Shown piece after piece: positions 26,351 through 33,834 of a stretch of DNA of 64,000 bases. The position numbers were made by a program, and so were the translations under genes. Every line of letters begins with the position of its first letter. Position 1 is the first letter of the stretch. Origin of the DNA: DLAJ01 sp023663615. Lineage in GTDB: Bacteria; Bacillota; Clostridia; Lachnospirales; Lachnospiraceae. The notes beneath the pieces were generated by a model. That model had not been told where the DNA came from. It made no database searches and saw nothing but the letters and a program-made list of their open reading frames with translations. The DNA is taken from assembly GCA_023663615.1 (NCBI GenBank), contig JAMPHA010000001.1, positions 372,001-436,000 on the forward strand, written 5' to 3'.

Positions 26351-26406
26351 CAGACCCGGAAGAATCGTTCCGCGATTCTTCAAAAGGACGCTTCGCGTCC
26401 TTTTTT
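26351..26406 (+). terminator. Double-hairpin terminator element, copy 2 (family A)
   Basis: Lead GACCCGGAAGAAT, hairpin 1 (26359-26367 with 26373-26381), hairpin 2 (AAAAGGACGC/GCGTCCTTTT, 26382-26391 with 26395-26404) and T run. Same architecture as 24552-24616 although the inner stem bases differ. No + strand gene precedes it, so if it terminates, the target is antisense or the minus-strand complement. Confidence 0.8.
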
Positions 26407-26449
26407 ATTCATGACAATAGCATTCTCGCGAAGCGTAAATTCTATTGTT
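26405..26449. repeat. Dispersed palindromic element, copy 1 (family B)
   Basis: Starts TTATTCATGACAATAG, then a hairpin of CAATAGCATTC with AATTCTATTG around CGCGAAGCG. Nearly identical to 35228-35271. The tyrA stop codon lies inside the right arm, so the last residues of TyrA are encoded by the element. Confidence 0.85.
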
Positions 26450-27536
26450 TATGATAAACATGATACTGCAACGCCGTCAAAAGTTCCTCCGCCTTTCCCC
26501 GCGCTTCCTCATCATAAAATTCCACGCGCAGAACGCCTTCTTCGTGTTCCCGGTTGTGGATGATCCCGATGTTCTTTATGCTGATCCCGTGCTTGGCAAG
26601 AAGCGCCGCGATCGCCGCAAGCGTCCCCGGTTCATCCGGAATATCCACATGCAGCGCATAGACGGACCTTAAGGCGCCCCGATCCGATATTTGGAACGAA
26701 TCGCGGTAATTGCGCGCGCTGTCAAAGAAATCATAGACCGCTCCGCCGTCTTTCTTTTTTATCATTTCCCTGATCGACGCAAGCGATACCATATACGCGT
26801 CCAAAAGTGCGACAATCTGCTCGGTGTTCGTCATGCAGATTGCCTCCCACATCACGGGAGAAGATGACGCGATTCTGGTAATGTCGCGGAATCCGCCCGC
26901 CGCGATCATCTTCATCACACCGTCCTCTTGATCGTTTTCCCGTACAAAATTAACTAACGCCGCCGCGATCACATGCGGCAGATGGGAAACCGCCCCCGTC
27001 ACATAATCATGCTTTTCGGGCGTCATTACAAGCGGGACCGCGCGCATATCACGGATCAGCCGCTCGTATCCCGCAAGCTGTTCTTTCGAAGTGCGCGCAG
27101 TCGGCGTAATAAGGTAATACACATTTTCAAACAGATTCGCATCCGCATTCTCATATCCTGTTTTTTCACTGCCCGCCATCGGGTGCCCGCCGATAAAACA
27201 TGTCTCTAGGTTCAGCCGCCTGATATGCGCATGAATGTCCCCTTTGACGCTGCCGACATCCGTAAGCACCGCCCCCGCCTTCATAACGCCGGCAATCTGC
27301 TCCAGCATCCCGTCATTTTCCGATACGGGCGCGCATAAAAAAAGATAATCGCACGCGCCGAACGCTTCCTTTGTCACACCGTCCGCCGCCGCGTCAATGC
27401 AGCCCTCCTGTCCGGCAAGCGCCAGCGCATTCGGATCTACGTCATATGCAGTTATCTCCGTCTCCGGCTCCGCCAGACGGATTGCTTTTGCGATGGAGCC
27501 GCCAATCAGCCCAAGCCCTATTAAACCTATTTTCAT
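26442..27536 (-). CDS. tyrA: Prephenate dehydrogenase TyrA with C-terminal ACT domain
   Basis: 364 residues from the ATG at 27536; the frame is open further upstream through direct repeats but the Rossmann fold begins here (IGLIGLGLIGGSIAKAI). Converts prephenate to 4-hydroxyphenylpyruvate in tyrosine synthesis. Conserved pieces are DVGSVKGDIHAHI, FIGGHPMAGSEKTGYENA and GGFRDITRIASSSPVMW. The last 75 residues form an ACT domain (VDIPDEPGTLAAIAALLAKH, then NIGIIHNRE), the usual site of feedback by tyrosine. Its right end overlaps a palindromic element. Confidence 0.93.
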   Translation of the reverse strand: MKIGLIGLGLIGGSIAKAIRLAEPETEITAYDVDPNALALAGQEGCIDAAADGVTKEAFGACDYLFLCAPVSENDGMLEQIAGVMKAGAVLTDVGSVKGDIHAHIRRLNLETCFIGGHPMAGSEKTGYENADANLFENVYYLITPTARTSKEQLAGYERLIRDMRAVPLVMTPEKHDYVTGAVSHLPHVIAAALVNFVRENDQEDGVMKMIAAGGFRDITRIASSSPVMWEAICMTNTEQIVALLDAYMVSLASIREMIKKKDGGAVYDFFDSARNYRDSFQISDRGALRSVYALHVDIPDEPGTLAAIAALLAKHGISIKNIGIIHNREHEEGVLRVEFYDEEARGKAEELLTALQYHVYHKQ

Positions 27537-27848
27537 GTAAATCCCCATTCTTAGCCAGCCCGCGGCTTTCACTTCAATCCCATTCTTTACCCAGCCTGTG
27601 GGTTTCACGGAAATCCTGTTTCTCCCCAGCCCGTGGAATTATGGAAGCCGCAAAACAGTTTCTGTCACATAAAGGGCGGACTTCCGCCCGCCCTTTGCAA
27701 CTTGTGTTTTTCCGTCAACTATGACCGCGGCAATGCGGTGTATTCTAAATCAGTCAACGTGCCGCCACAGCACGCGCTTCTCCGTCAACTATGACCGCAA
27801 CATGCGGCGCCCTCTCTGCACATCAACAGGCATCCGCCGCGCAATCCG
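27537..27848. other. Intergenic region with two kinds of direct repeats
   Basis: Near tyrA, three imperfect copies of a 36-nt unit (about 27539-27640, containing CAGCC, GGGTTTCAC and CCCATTCTT) lie head to tail; two are in frame with tyrA. AAAGGGCGG/CCGCCCTTT arms at 27671-27696 form a possible terminator for the PilZ gene upstream. TCCGTCAACTATGACCGC occurs twice, at 27711 and 27781, exactly 70 bases apart, each followed by a small GCGGT hairpin. No gene seen. Confidence 0.8.
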
Positions 27849-28187
27849 TCACCCTTGATACTTGTTCACCATCTCGTATACTTCGATCCGCTTCGCATCA
27901 AGATCGGGCATACCGACAAAAATGCCGCCGTACTGATAGCCGCCTTCTTCTTTTTTTACAATGCGGACGATCTCGATAAACGCATGAATGATCTCTTTGG
28001 TCCAGATCGTCAAAAACGCCTCGTAGACCGCGCCGATCGTCAACGCCTCGTTACAGTTAAACCCGACGCCCGTCTTGGACACGTCGGTAATATCAATTTC
28101 CAGCTCTCTCTCCTCGTCGGAATCCAGTCTTTTCGCAACCAGCTTCGACTTCAGTTCCATTCGTTGATTCCGTCTTCTCTCTTCCAT
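27849..28187 (-). CDS. PilZ domain protein (probable cyclic-di-GMP receptor)
   Basis: 112 residues from the ATG at 28187 (AAAGGAG upstream); an ATG at 28214 is in frame but less supported. A stand-alone PilZ domain: the arginine motif is in ERRRNQRMEL at the N terminus and the DxSxxG motif in ITDVSKTGVGF, both present. The remainder (EAFLTIWTKEIIHAFIEIVRIV, then YGGIFVGMPD) follows the PilZ strand order. Expected to bind cyclic-di-GMP and act on a partner; the partner is not evident from its neighbours. Confidence 0.87.
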   Translation of the reverse strand: MEERRRNQRMELKSKLVAKRLDSDEERELEIDITDVSKTGVGFNCNEALTIGAVYEAFLTIWTKEIIHAFIEIVRIVKKEEGGYQYGGIFVGMPDLDAKRIEVYEMVNKYQG

Positions 28188-28225
28188 TGGCAGCTCCTTT
28201 ACACATGCGGTCAAGCACTTTGTGC

Positions 28226-28290
28226 GTTGTACTTTACACTTCGTACTCTATACTTTGCACGCTGTACTTTACACTCCATACTCTGTACCT
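28226..28290. repeat. Two imperfect 35-nt direct repeats
   Basis: The motif G(T/C)TGTACTTTACACT starts at 28226 and 28261, followed by similar pyrimidine-rich TAC-containing sequence. Lies in the 5' untranslated region of the PilZ gene. Confidence 0.7.
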
Positions 28291-28377
28291 GTCTTCACGC
28301 AAAGCATCTCTTCGATTCGTATCGAATTTTCGTGGAAAATTCTGAAAAGCGGGTCTGCATTGGGCAGACACAATTTT

Positions 28378-28406
28378 ATTGTATACCATGATGTGGATTT
28401 TGTAAA
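28378..28406 (-). promoter_or_regulatory. Sigma-A promoter for the PilZ gene
   Basis: On the minus strand TTTACA (28406-28401), a 17-base spacer and TACAAT (28383-28378). The predicted leader is about 185 bases and includes the 35-nt repeats. Confidence 0.7.
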
Positions 28407-28449
28407 GCGTTGTGTTCCTGACGCCTCGTTATCCAAAACAGACGAATCG

Positions 28450-28794
28450 TTATAAATTATACGATCGCACTTTTATTACATCAACGGATTCTGCTTTTAC
28501 TTTCAAATAGCCGTATTCATTACACACGCTTTCCATAAAGAACAAAATCGTCTTATCCTGCAATTCCTGCGTAAGAAAACTGGAATCTTCGATAGGTAAG
28601 CCATCGGTAATTGTGTAGGAAGCATTATGGAATACAACCATCATATCGCTATGTGTATCTTCGCCTTTTCGATCATTTTTTTGCAGAAATTCGCAAAAGG
28701 TACAGTACATTCTTAATTCTTTGCTGTTATATTCGATTCGATCAAGTATACTGTCATGAAAATAATATCCCTGATAAAATTCATTCAGCGTCAA
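28450..28794 (-). CDS. Small immunity-like protein of unknown family
   Basis: 114 residues if it starts at the TTG at 28794, which has GGAGGTGA ten bases upstream; longer in-frame starts overlap the previous gene. Sequence TLNEFYQGYYFHDSILDRIEY with a conserved-looking His-Asp-Ser, then MYCTFCEFLQKND, VVFHNASYTI and a hydrophobic ILFFMESVCNEYGYLKVK. The HDS-plus-beta-strand pattern resembles small immunity proteins, but no family is assigned. Last gene of the tyrS-DUF3791-DUF3990 group. Confidence 0.65.
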   Translation of the reverse strand: MTLNEFYQGYYFHDSILDRIEYNSKELRMYCTFCEFLQKNDRKGEDTHSDMMVVFHNASYTITDGLPIEDSSFLTQELQDKTILFFMESVCNEYGYLKVKAESVDVIKVRSYNL

Positions 28795-28843
28795 TTTACA
28801 GCGTTCACCTCCATCAATAGCGGCATCCCGATCGGGCACAGTT

Positions 28844-29065
28844 TTACGGCTCTTGGGATTCCGAAGAAGTAAGCTCGTCACAAAACAAGCCAAATATATA
28901 GAGCGCTGACTGCCCATAAAGTCCCGTTTCATCATCTGAAAAATTTGCACCGGTCGCAGACAGATAAAATCTGTCCAGCGCCTCCTCCTCCGTCCACTGG
29001 AATCTGTCGCATATCATCCGAATAATATCCGGCAGGATCACCGCCCTGACTGTCCCATGTTTCAT
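28844..29065 (-). CDS. Small protein associated with DUF3990 genes
   Basis: 73 residues from the ATG at 29065, which has GGAGG five bases upstream. Sequence MKHGTVRAVILPDIIRMICD, then RFQWTEEEALDRFYLSATGA and GLYGQSALYIFGLFCDEL. Helical, with Trp/Glu-rich middle. Small proteins with this 'eeAl-xxFY-S' and 'QS-lYifgl' pattern are typically found next to DUF3990 and DUF3791 genes; I infer an antitoxin-like or accessory role. The next gene begins about 50 bases downstream. Confidence 0.7.
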   Translation of the reverse strand: MKHGTVRAVILPDIIRMICDRFQWTEEEALDRFYLSATGANFSDDETGLYGQSALYIFGLFCDELTSSESQEP

Positions 29066-29153
29066 CACGACCTCCGTTTTCCAAAACATTCCTAACTTCA
29101 AGCATCTCCGCCGCTTTGTTCATTCAAAGTCCTGGATGTGATTCCATAACTTT

Positions 29154-29648
29154 TCATACTTCTACTTCATAACTATTCAAAAACTTCAAACTATACAGCG
29201 ACCTTTCCGTACAAAATGCAATCTGATTATTTATCTTTTCAAATTTTAACCGTTCTAATGCGTCCTCTTTTCGCATGATTCCCTGCACAACATAGGATAT
29301 AGTCTCTCCAACACTGTCATTTGCTATTTTACCGCATACAATATCATAATTATGGCAATATTCGAGGTTGCTGCGACAGTTTACCACCATGTCCAGCCAT
29401 TCCATGGACGCGCCATCCATCTCCAAAACGGTCATACCGTTCTCTTTTGTCCACTCATACCGATTCACGACTGCGATACACTTTCTATGCGTCTTTCGTG
29501 TCTCTATCCTCGCTTTGCGGACGGTCCACCGTTCCGCCTGCTCTTTTATATCCGTTGTGTAAAAAGCAAACCCGAAATCTCTTCCTATTTCGGAACGGAT
29601 AATTCTAGGCTCTGTCACCTCAAGCGTTGTACCATGGTAAACGATCAT
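29154..29648 (-). CDS. DUF3990 protein, putative ADP-ribosyltransferase-like enzyme
   Basis: 164 residues. Begins MIVYHGTTLEVTEP, then RDFGFAFYTTDIKEQAERW, with an aromatic TT motif and a conserved Arg/Trp, matching the H-Y positions of H-Y-E ADP-ribosyltransferases. A central ...CHNYDIVCGKIANDSV is the DUF3990 hallmark. A downstream Gln/Glu pair (INNQIAFCTERSL) is a candidate third catalytic position. DUF3990 is related by fold to the ADP-ribosyltransferase superfamily (family knowledge); activity here is inference. AGGAG precedes the start, one base after the DUF3791 stop. Confidence 0.82.
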   Translation of the reverse strand: MIVYHGTTLEVTEPRIIRSEIGRDFGFAFYTTDIKEQAERWTVRKARIETRKTHRKCIAVVNRYEWTKENGMTVLEMDGASMEWLDMVVNCRSNLEYCHNYDIVCGKIANDSVGETISYVVQGIMRKEDALERLKFEKINNQIAFCTERSLYSLKFLNSYEVEV

Positions 29649-29649
29649 T

Positions 29650-29862
29650 TCAAGCTTCTCCTAAATACTCTCCACAAAATTGTATCATATATTCCATTCC
29701 CATACCATGCAGGTCTTCATAATCCGAACGCAGGAAATGAAGCAGCCCTTCCCTCTTGAACTGCTCATATACCTTACAGCTTTCCCGGTTCACATGATCT
29801 GCATAATGCTCGATACAGAAAATTTCAAACGACAATCTGCTCAATTGTATGCCCTCCGACAT
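29650..29862 (-). CDS. DUF3791 protein
   Basis: 70 residues from the ATG at 29862, ten bases after the tyrS stop; longer in-frame starts would overlap tyrS. Core sequence SRLSFEIFCIEHYADHVNRE, then SCKVYEQFKREGLLHFL and YEDLHGMGMEYMIQFCGEYL is the full DUF3791 pattern (FCIE-Y, Y-x-F-K, L, LH-x-G-x-E-Y-I). The ribosome site is weak (GACGGGG), suggesting translation coupled to tyrS. These small proteins regularly accompany DUF3990 genes and may be the antitoxin (inference). Confidence 0.8.
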   Translation of the reverse strand: MSEGIQLSRLSFEIFCIEHYADHVNRESCKVYEQFKREGLLHFLRSDYEDLHGMGMEYMIQFCGEYLGEA

Positions 29863-29872
29863 CCCCGTCTGC

Positions 29873-31096
29873 TTAGACCACAAATTTATGGAACGTCTTT
29901 TTTCCTTTTTTAACAAGAAGTCCTTCTCCCGCAAATTCCTGTTTTGCATATGATTTTTTTACATCCGAAATCTTCTCGTCATTGACCGAAACGCCGCCCT
30001 GTTCCACTGCGCGCCTTGCCTCGGAGCGGTTCTTCGTCATATCGCCCTTGACAAGCAGCGCTAAAATATCCATCGTTCCGTCCGTAAAATCCTCATCCGT
30101 CAAGGTCGTCGTCGGAATGTTTTCCATATTTCCGCCGCCTGCAAACAGTGCCTTTGCCCCGCTCTTTGCTTTCTCCGCTTCCTCTTCGCCATGCACGAGT
30201 TTTGTCAGCTCGTAGGCAAGAATCTCCTTTGCCTCGTTTAACTGCGCGCCCTCCCATGCATCCATCTCGTCGATCTGTTCAATCGGCAGGAACGTCAGCA
30301 TACGGATACACTTTAATACGTCCGCATCCGCAACGTTTCTCCAGTACTGGTAAAACTCAAACGGGGACGTCTTATTCAGATCGAGCCATACCGCGCCGGA
30401 CTGTGTTTTCCCCATTTTATTGCCCTCGGAATTTAAGAGCAGGGTGATCGTCATCGCATGTGCATCCTTGCCGAGCTTTCTGCGAATGAGCTCGGTTCCG
30501 CCAAGCATGTTGCTCCACTGATCGTCGCCGCCAAACTGCATATTGCAGTCGTAGCGCTTGTAAAGCTCCAGGAAATCGTAGCTTTGCATAATCATGTAGT
30601 TAAACTCCAAAAAGGACAGTCCTTTTTCCATCCGCTGCTTATAGCATTCCGCCGTCAGCATCCGGTTGACGGAAAAACATGCGCCGACTTCGCGCAATAG
30701 TTCGATATAATTCAATCCGAGCAGCCAGTCTGCATTATTGGCAAGAATCGCTTTTCCGTCTGAAAAATCAATAAAGCGGCTCATCTGCTTTTTGAAGCAT
30801 TCCACATTATGCGCGATCGTCTCCGTCGTCATCATCTGCCTCATATCGGAACGTCCCGACGGATCGCCGATCATCGCCGTACCGCCGCCGATTAAGACGA
30901 TCGGTTTATTCCCCGCCATCTGGAGCCGTTTCATCAGGCACAGTGCCATAAAATGTCCGACATGAAGGCTGTCCGCCGTCGGGTCAAAGCCGATATAAAA
31001 TGTCGCCTTCCCGGCATTCACCATCTTACGGATCTCCTCCTCGTTTGTCACCTGCGCAAGCAAGCCTCTTGCCTGCAATTCTTCATAAACCTGCAT
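29873..31096 (-). CDS. tyrS: Tyrosyl-tRNA synthetase
   Basis: 407 residues from the ATG at 31096, with AAGGAG; an open frame upstream runs through the T-box leader and is not coding. Class I synthetase: HIGH-type motif in LHVGHFMALCL, tyrosine-binding region (NYMIMQSYDFLELYK, QFGGDDQWSN), the KMSKS variant KMGKTQSG, and a C-terminal S4-like domain (RSEARRAVEQGGVSVNDEKI). Length is typical of the TyrS type. A T-box leader upstream and the DUF3791 gene ten bases downstream. Confidence 0.96.
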   Translation of the reverse strand: MQVYEELQARGLLAQVTNEEEIRKMVNAGKATFYIGFDPTADSLHVGHFMALCLMKRLQMAGNKPIVLIGGGTAMIGDPSGRSDMRQMMTTETIAHNVECFKKQMSRFIDFSDGKAILANNADWLLGLNYIELLREVGACFSVNRMLTAECYKQRMEKGLSFLEFNYMIMQSYDFLELYKRYDCNMQFGGDDQWSNMLGGTELIRRKLGKDAHAMTITLLLNSEGNKMGKTQSGAVWLDLNKTSPFEFYQYWRNVADADVLKCIRMLTFLPIEQIDEMDAWEGAQLNEAKEILAYELTKLVHGEEEAEKAKSGAKALFAGGGNMENIPTTTLTDEDFTDGTMDILALLVKGDMTKNRSEARRAVEQGGVSVNDEKISDVKKSYAKQEFAGEGLLVKKGKKTFHKFVV

Positions 31097-31235
31097 GTGT
31101 TTCCTTCTCCTTCCTTTTTTCTCGCTTCTTTTCCTGATTTCACAGCTAAGAAATGCTGAGGGCACCCTGCGCCCATCACGCAAGCAGACGGGAAATGCTT
31201 CGCATTCCCCCGCTCGCGCCCATGGCGCGCAAACC

Positions 31236-31680
31236 AAAAAAACCCCGCCCTTTGTAAAGGACGAGGTTCTTACACCCGTGTTACCACCTTTGTTCCCACA
31301 GCGCTCACACACTGCGGCTCATTCGGTACGGCTTCCGGTACAGCCTGCGATTTCCTGTTTTGGAAAAGAAAACCAAGCGACACCGGCTGTTTTCCTGCTC
31401 TCTGTATCTAGGTCTGTCTTGTCTGTATCCATCCGCGATACCGTGCTGCGATAACGGTCAGCATCCGTTATGACCTACTAAAGTCCGTCTCTATCAGAAC
31501 CATCCCATTAGAATCATTCTCACAGAATCATCCTCACAAGATCATTCTCAGACTCATTCTGCCATAAAGCTCCGGGATGTATTCACCATAAGCTTTCCGC
31601 GCGCCTCTCATCAACCGGCTGCTTTCTGTGCGTTCCCCTTACGGCTACTGATTCCCTTCCACGCTTTTGCTGTTTCATCT
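31236..31680 (-). ncRNA. Tyrosine-specific T-box riboswitch leader
   Basis: Transcribed leader of tyrS. A T-box antiterminator core GGTGGTAACACGGG lies at 31288-31275 (minus strand), just before a perfect-looking terminator (arms 31241-31253 and 31256-31268, T run 31242-31236). Far upstream, GGTGAATACATCC at about 31586-31574 holds the likely specifier codon TAC (31581-31579), the tyrosine codon. Uncharged tRNA-Tyr would pair with both sites and allow read-through into tyrS and the genes behind it. Confidence 0.88.
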
Positions 31681-31686
31681 ATCTGC

Positions 31687-31715
31687 ATTATAGGCACTTT
31701 TCTATCGTTTGTCAA
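31687..31715 (-). promoter_or_regulatory. Consensus sigma-A promoter for the tyrS T-box transcript
   Basis: TTGACA (31715-31710), 17-base spacer, TATAAT (31692-31687): both hexamers match the consensus exactly, so initiation is strong and control rests on the T-box. Confidence 0.93.
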
Positions 31716-31724
31716 CTCGAAACT

Positions 31725-31764
31725 ATTTTATCAACAAACCTACAAAAATATTTTATCAACAAAC
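31725..31764. repeat. Two 15-nt direct repeats upstream of the tyrS promoter
   Basis: ATTTTATCAACAAAC occurs at 31725-31739 and 31750-31764, period 25, ending about ten bases from the -35 box. Each contains TTATCAACA, one base off the DnaA-box consensus. Could be an upstream activator site or AT-rich promoter element. Confidence 0.7.
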
Positions 31765-31805
31765 TTTGCCCGAAGGCTGTATATCCCTATTTCATAAAAA
31801 AGCTC

Positions 31806-33509
31806 TCACTGCCCGGAACCGCTCTTTTTCTTCATCTCTTTCTTGCATTCATACATGCGCGCATCCGCCAGCTTATAAAGCTGTCTCGCACTTTTTCCCG
31901 GCTCCTTTACATGTTCGCTAATACCGTATGCCGTGCTCAGATTCCAGTTTTTGTGCGCCCGGTTCTGCTCTGCGATCAACGCCTGCATACGCCCGATCAG
32001 TTCCTCAATCTCCCCGGTGGAAACATCATCCAGCACAACGAGAAACTCATCGCCGCCCGTTCTTCCCACTAAGCCTTTTGACGCAAAAACCTCCCGCAGG
32101 ATCTCGCCGAACGTGCGGATAAACGCATCGCCCTCCTCATGTCCGAGTTTATCGTTCACCTGCTTTAAGTTATTCAGATCAAAAACCCCGATCGCATACG
32201 ATCGTTCCTCCCCGTCCGCATCCAGCTCGTCAAATTTATCCTCGCAGCTCCTCCTGTTCGCCAGCCCCGTGAGCGCATCCGAATACGCCAGCTTCGCCAG
32301 TGCTTCCCCCTTCGCCGCGTCATACAGCGCACGTGTCACGCTTCTGCTGAAATCGAGCAGCATTGCCGTTACAAAGATCATGACGCCGAGGCTGAACATG
32401 CCGACATAACGCCTGCCGGACGACATGCTGACATATTTTTCAATATTGAACCGCAGCAGATCGAATGCTGCAAAAAAAATCATAATGACCGCTCCGACAA
32501 ACAGCACCGCACTTTCCAGCCGCCTGTGCCAAATATCGGATAGAAACATACAAATCAGATAGAGCGCCATGAGCCCGATCAGAACATGCTGAATCCGCAG
32601 TACTTTCGGAAAATGGCAGACACCGGTTAATTGCAGCACATACGCCGTCACCGTAAACAAAAGCTGAAGCGCCATGATAACCACATAGACATTTTTCCTG
32701 ATCCTGCTCTTTGTATGCATCGCCTCCGCATAAAAATAAGCAAATACCGGAATGGGCAGCAAGTATAAAAGAGCAAACTCCATAGAGACTTTCCATACCA
32801 GACTGTCCGAAAAAAGGAAGGTCAAATTGTAACTGCAAAGCGACCAGCCGCCAATTCCAATGGAGAACAGCGCCACCCACAAAAGCTTGAGCCATTGTAA
32901 ACTGCGCAGCCGGACGAGAAAAACAGCCGCAACCCCGATCACGCACATGCCGAATACGATCAAAAACAGGTTGATGATGAGCGGGATCAGATTCTCCTTG
33001 AGATAGTCTTTCACATACCAGTTCGCATCATATAACTGCGGCGTGTCAAAAGAAGAAAACGCCGCATCCTCGCAGACCATCAGCCTGAGCGATAACCGTT
33101 TTCCCTCGTAATCTTCCGGCAGATTGATGCACTGATAGCCGTATCCGACCAGCTTGTCCGCTTCATAACGATCCTGCCCATACTGAAAAATTTCCTCTCC
33201 GTCGATCCCCGCCCATACAGTGGAATGTACACTGTAAAAAACAAGGATCGGATTGTCCACCTGCTTTTCGGGAAGCGTGGTTTCCAGCACAACTTCATCT
33301 CCGCGGTTTACCAGCGGAAATACAAGCGTTCCCATCTCCGTCTGGACGCACGGCGTTCCGTTAATCATGACGGACCAGCCTTCATCTAACATTTCGTAAT
33401 GCGAAGGATCCGTTCCCTTATGGGAAGAGGTCAACATGACGGCTCCGATCAAAAGCGCACTGGCAAGCAGCAATAAAATCACGCCGGACAGCTCTTTCCG
33501 TTTTTCCAT
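31806..33509 (-). CDS. Membrane-bound diguanylate cyclase (GGDEF)
   Basis: 567 residues from the ATG at 33509, best placed for GGAGGGGG; in-frame ATGs at 33515 and 33560 are possible. One N-terminal helix, an extracellular beta-rich sensor (about 30-180), then seven hydrophobic helices (about 190-400) in the style of 7TM-DISM receptors, then a GGDEF domain. The active-site motif RTGGDEFLVVL is intact and the upstream SDALTGLANRR and DLNNLKQVND fit. The RxxD inhibition site five residues before GGDEF is absent, so product feedback is not expected. Makes cyclic-di-GMP. Confidence 0.88.
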   Translation of the reverse strand: MEKRKELSGVILLLLASALLIGAVMLTSSHKGTDPSHYEMLDEGWSVMINGTPCVQTEMGTLVFPLVNRGDEVVLETTLPEKQVDNPILVFYSVHSTVWAGIDGEEIFQYGQDRYEADKLVGYGYQCINLPEDYEGKRLSLRLMVCEDAAFSSFDTPQLYDANWYVKDYLKENLIPLIINLFLIVFGMCVIGVAAVFLVRLRSLQWLKLLWVALFSIGIGGWSLCSYNLTFLFSDSLVWKVSMEFALLYLLPIPVFAYFYAEAMHTKSRIRKNVYVVIMALQLLFTVTAYVLQLTGVCHFPKVLRIQHVLIGLMALYLICMFLSDIWHRRLESAVLFVGAVIMIFFAAFDLLRFNIEKYVSMSSGRRYVGMFSLGVMIFVTAMLLDFSRSVTRALYDAAKGEALAKLAYSDALTGLANRRSCEDKFDELDADGEERSYAIGVFDLNNLKQVNDKLGHEEGDAFIRTFGEILREVFASKGLVGRTGGDEFLVVLDDVSTGEIEELIGRMQALIAEQNRAHKNWNLSTAYGISEHVKEPGKSARQLYKLADARMYECKKEMKKKSGSGQ

Positions 33510-33637
33510 ACGCATCCCCCTCCAAGCGGAGTCCGATACACTCTTTGTCTCATCCGACATCTCCCTGTATCATACATCCGCGGTTCATGACCGGCATGCA
33601 CCGCTCCCCTCTGCGGTGCGATACCACATCTATCAGC

Positions 33638-33667
33638 ATTGTAGCATACTCCTACAGGGAAGTTCAA
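33638..33667 (-). promoter_or_regulatory. Promoter for the diguanylate cyclase gene
   Basis: TTGAAC (33667-33662), 18-base spacer, TACAAT (33643-33638) preceded by TGC, an extended -10. Leader about 120 bases. Confidence 0.72.
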
Positions 33668-33702
33668 CAAAAAGGTTAAAAATGAGACATTGGAAAAAAC
33701 AA

Positions 33703-33732
33703 GTGGCAACGCCTTCCCAAACATGGTATAAT
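33703..33732 (+). promoter_or_regulatory. Promoter for the DUF1266 lipoprotein gene
   Basis: TATAAT at 33727-33732 with GTGGCA 18 bases upstream (33703-33708), a weak -35. Leader about 95 bases. The 33510-33834 interval holds no other feature apart from this and the opposed promoter. Confidence 0.6.
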
Positions 33733-33834
33733 TATCTGCGTTTGGTATGACATTTGCCGCATTTTTACCGCATTTCCCGTCATACAGAAAATTATAGAAA
33801 AGAAAAAACAGAAAAGAAAAAGAGGTACAAAAGA

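Noticed and set aside
26680..26700. Sigma-D-like CCGATAT motif
   Set aside because: Lies inside tyrA coding sequence with no TAAA at the right distance.
31728..31761. Replication origin suggested by DnaA-like repeats
   Set aside because: Only two imperfect boxes, no dnaA/dnaN nearby and no origin-like AT region; treated as upstream repeats of tyrS.
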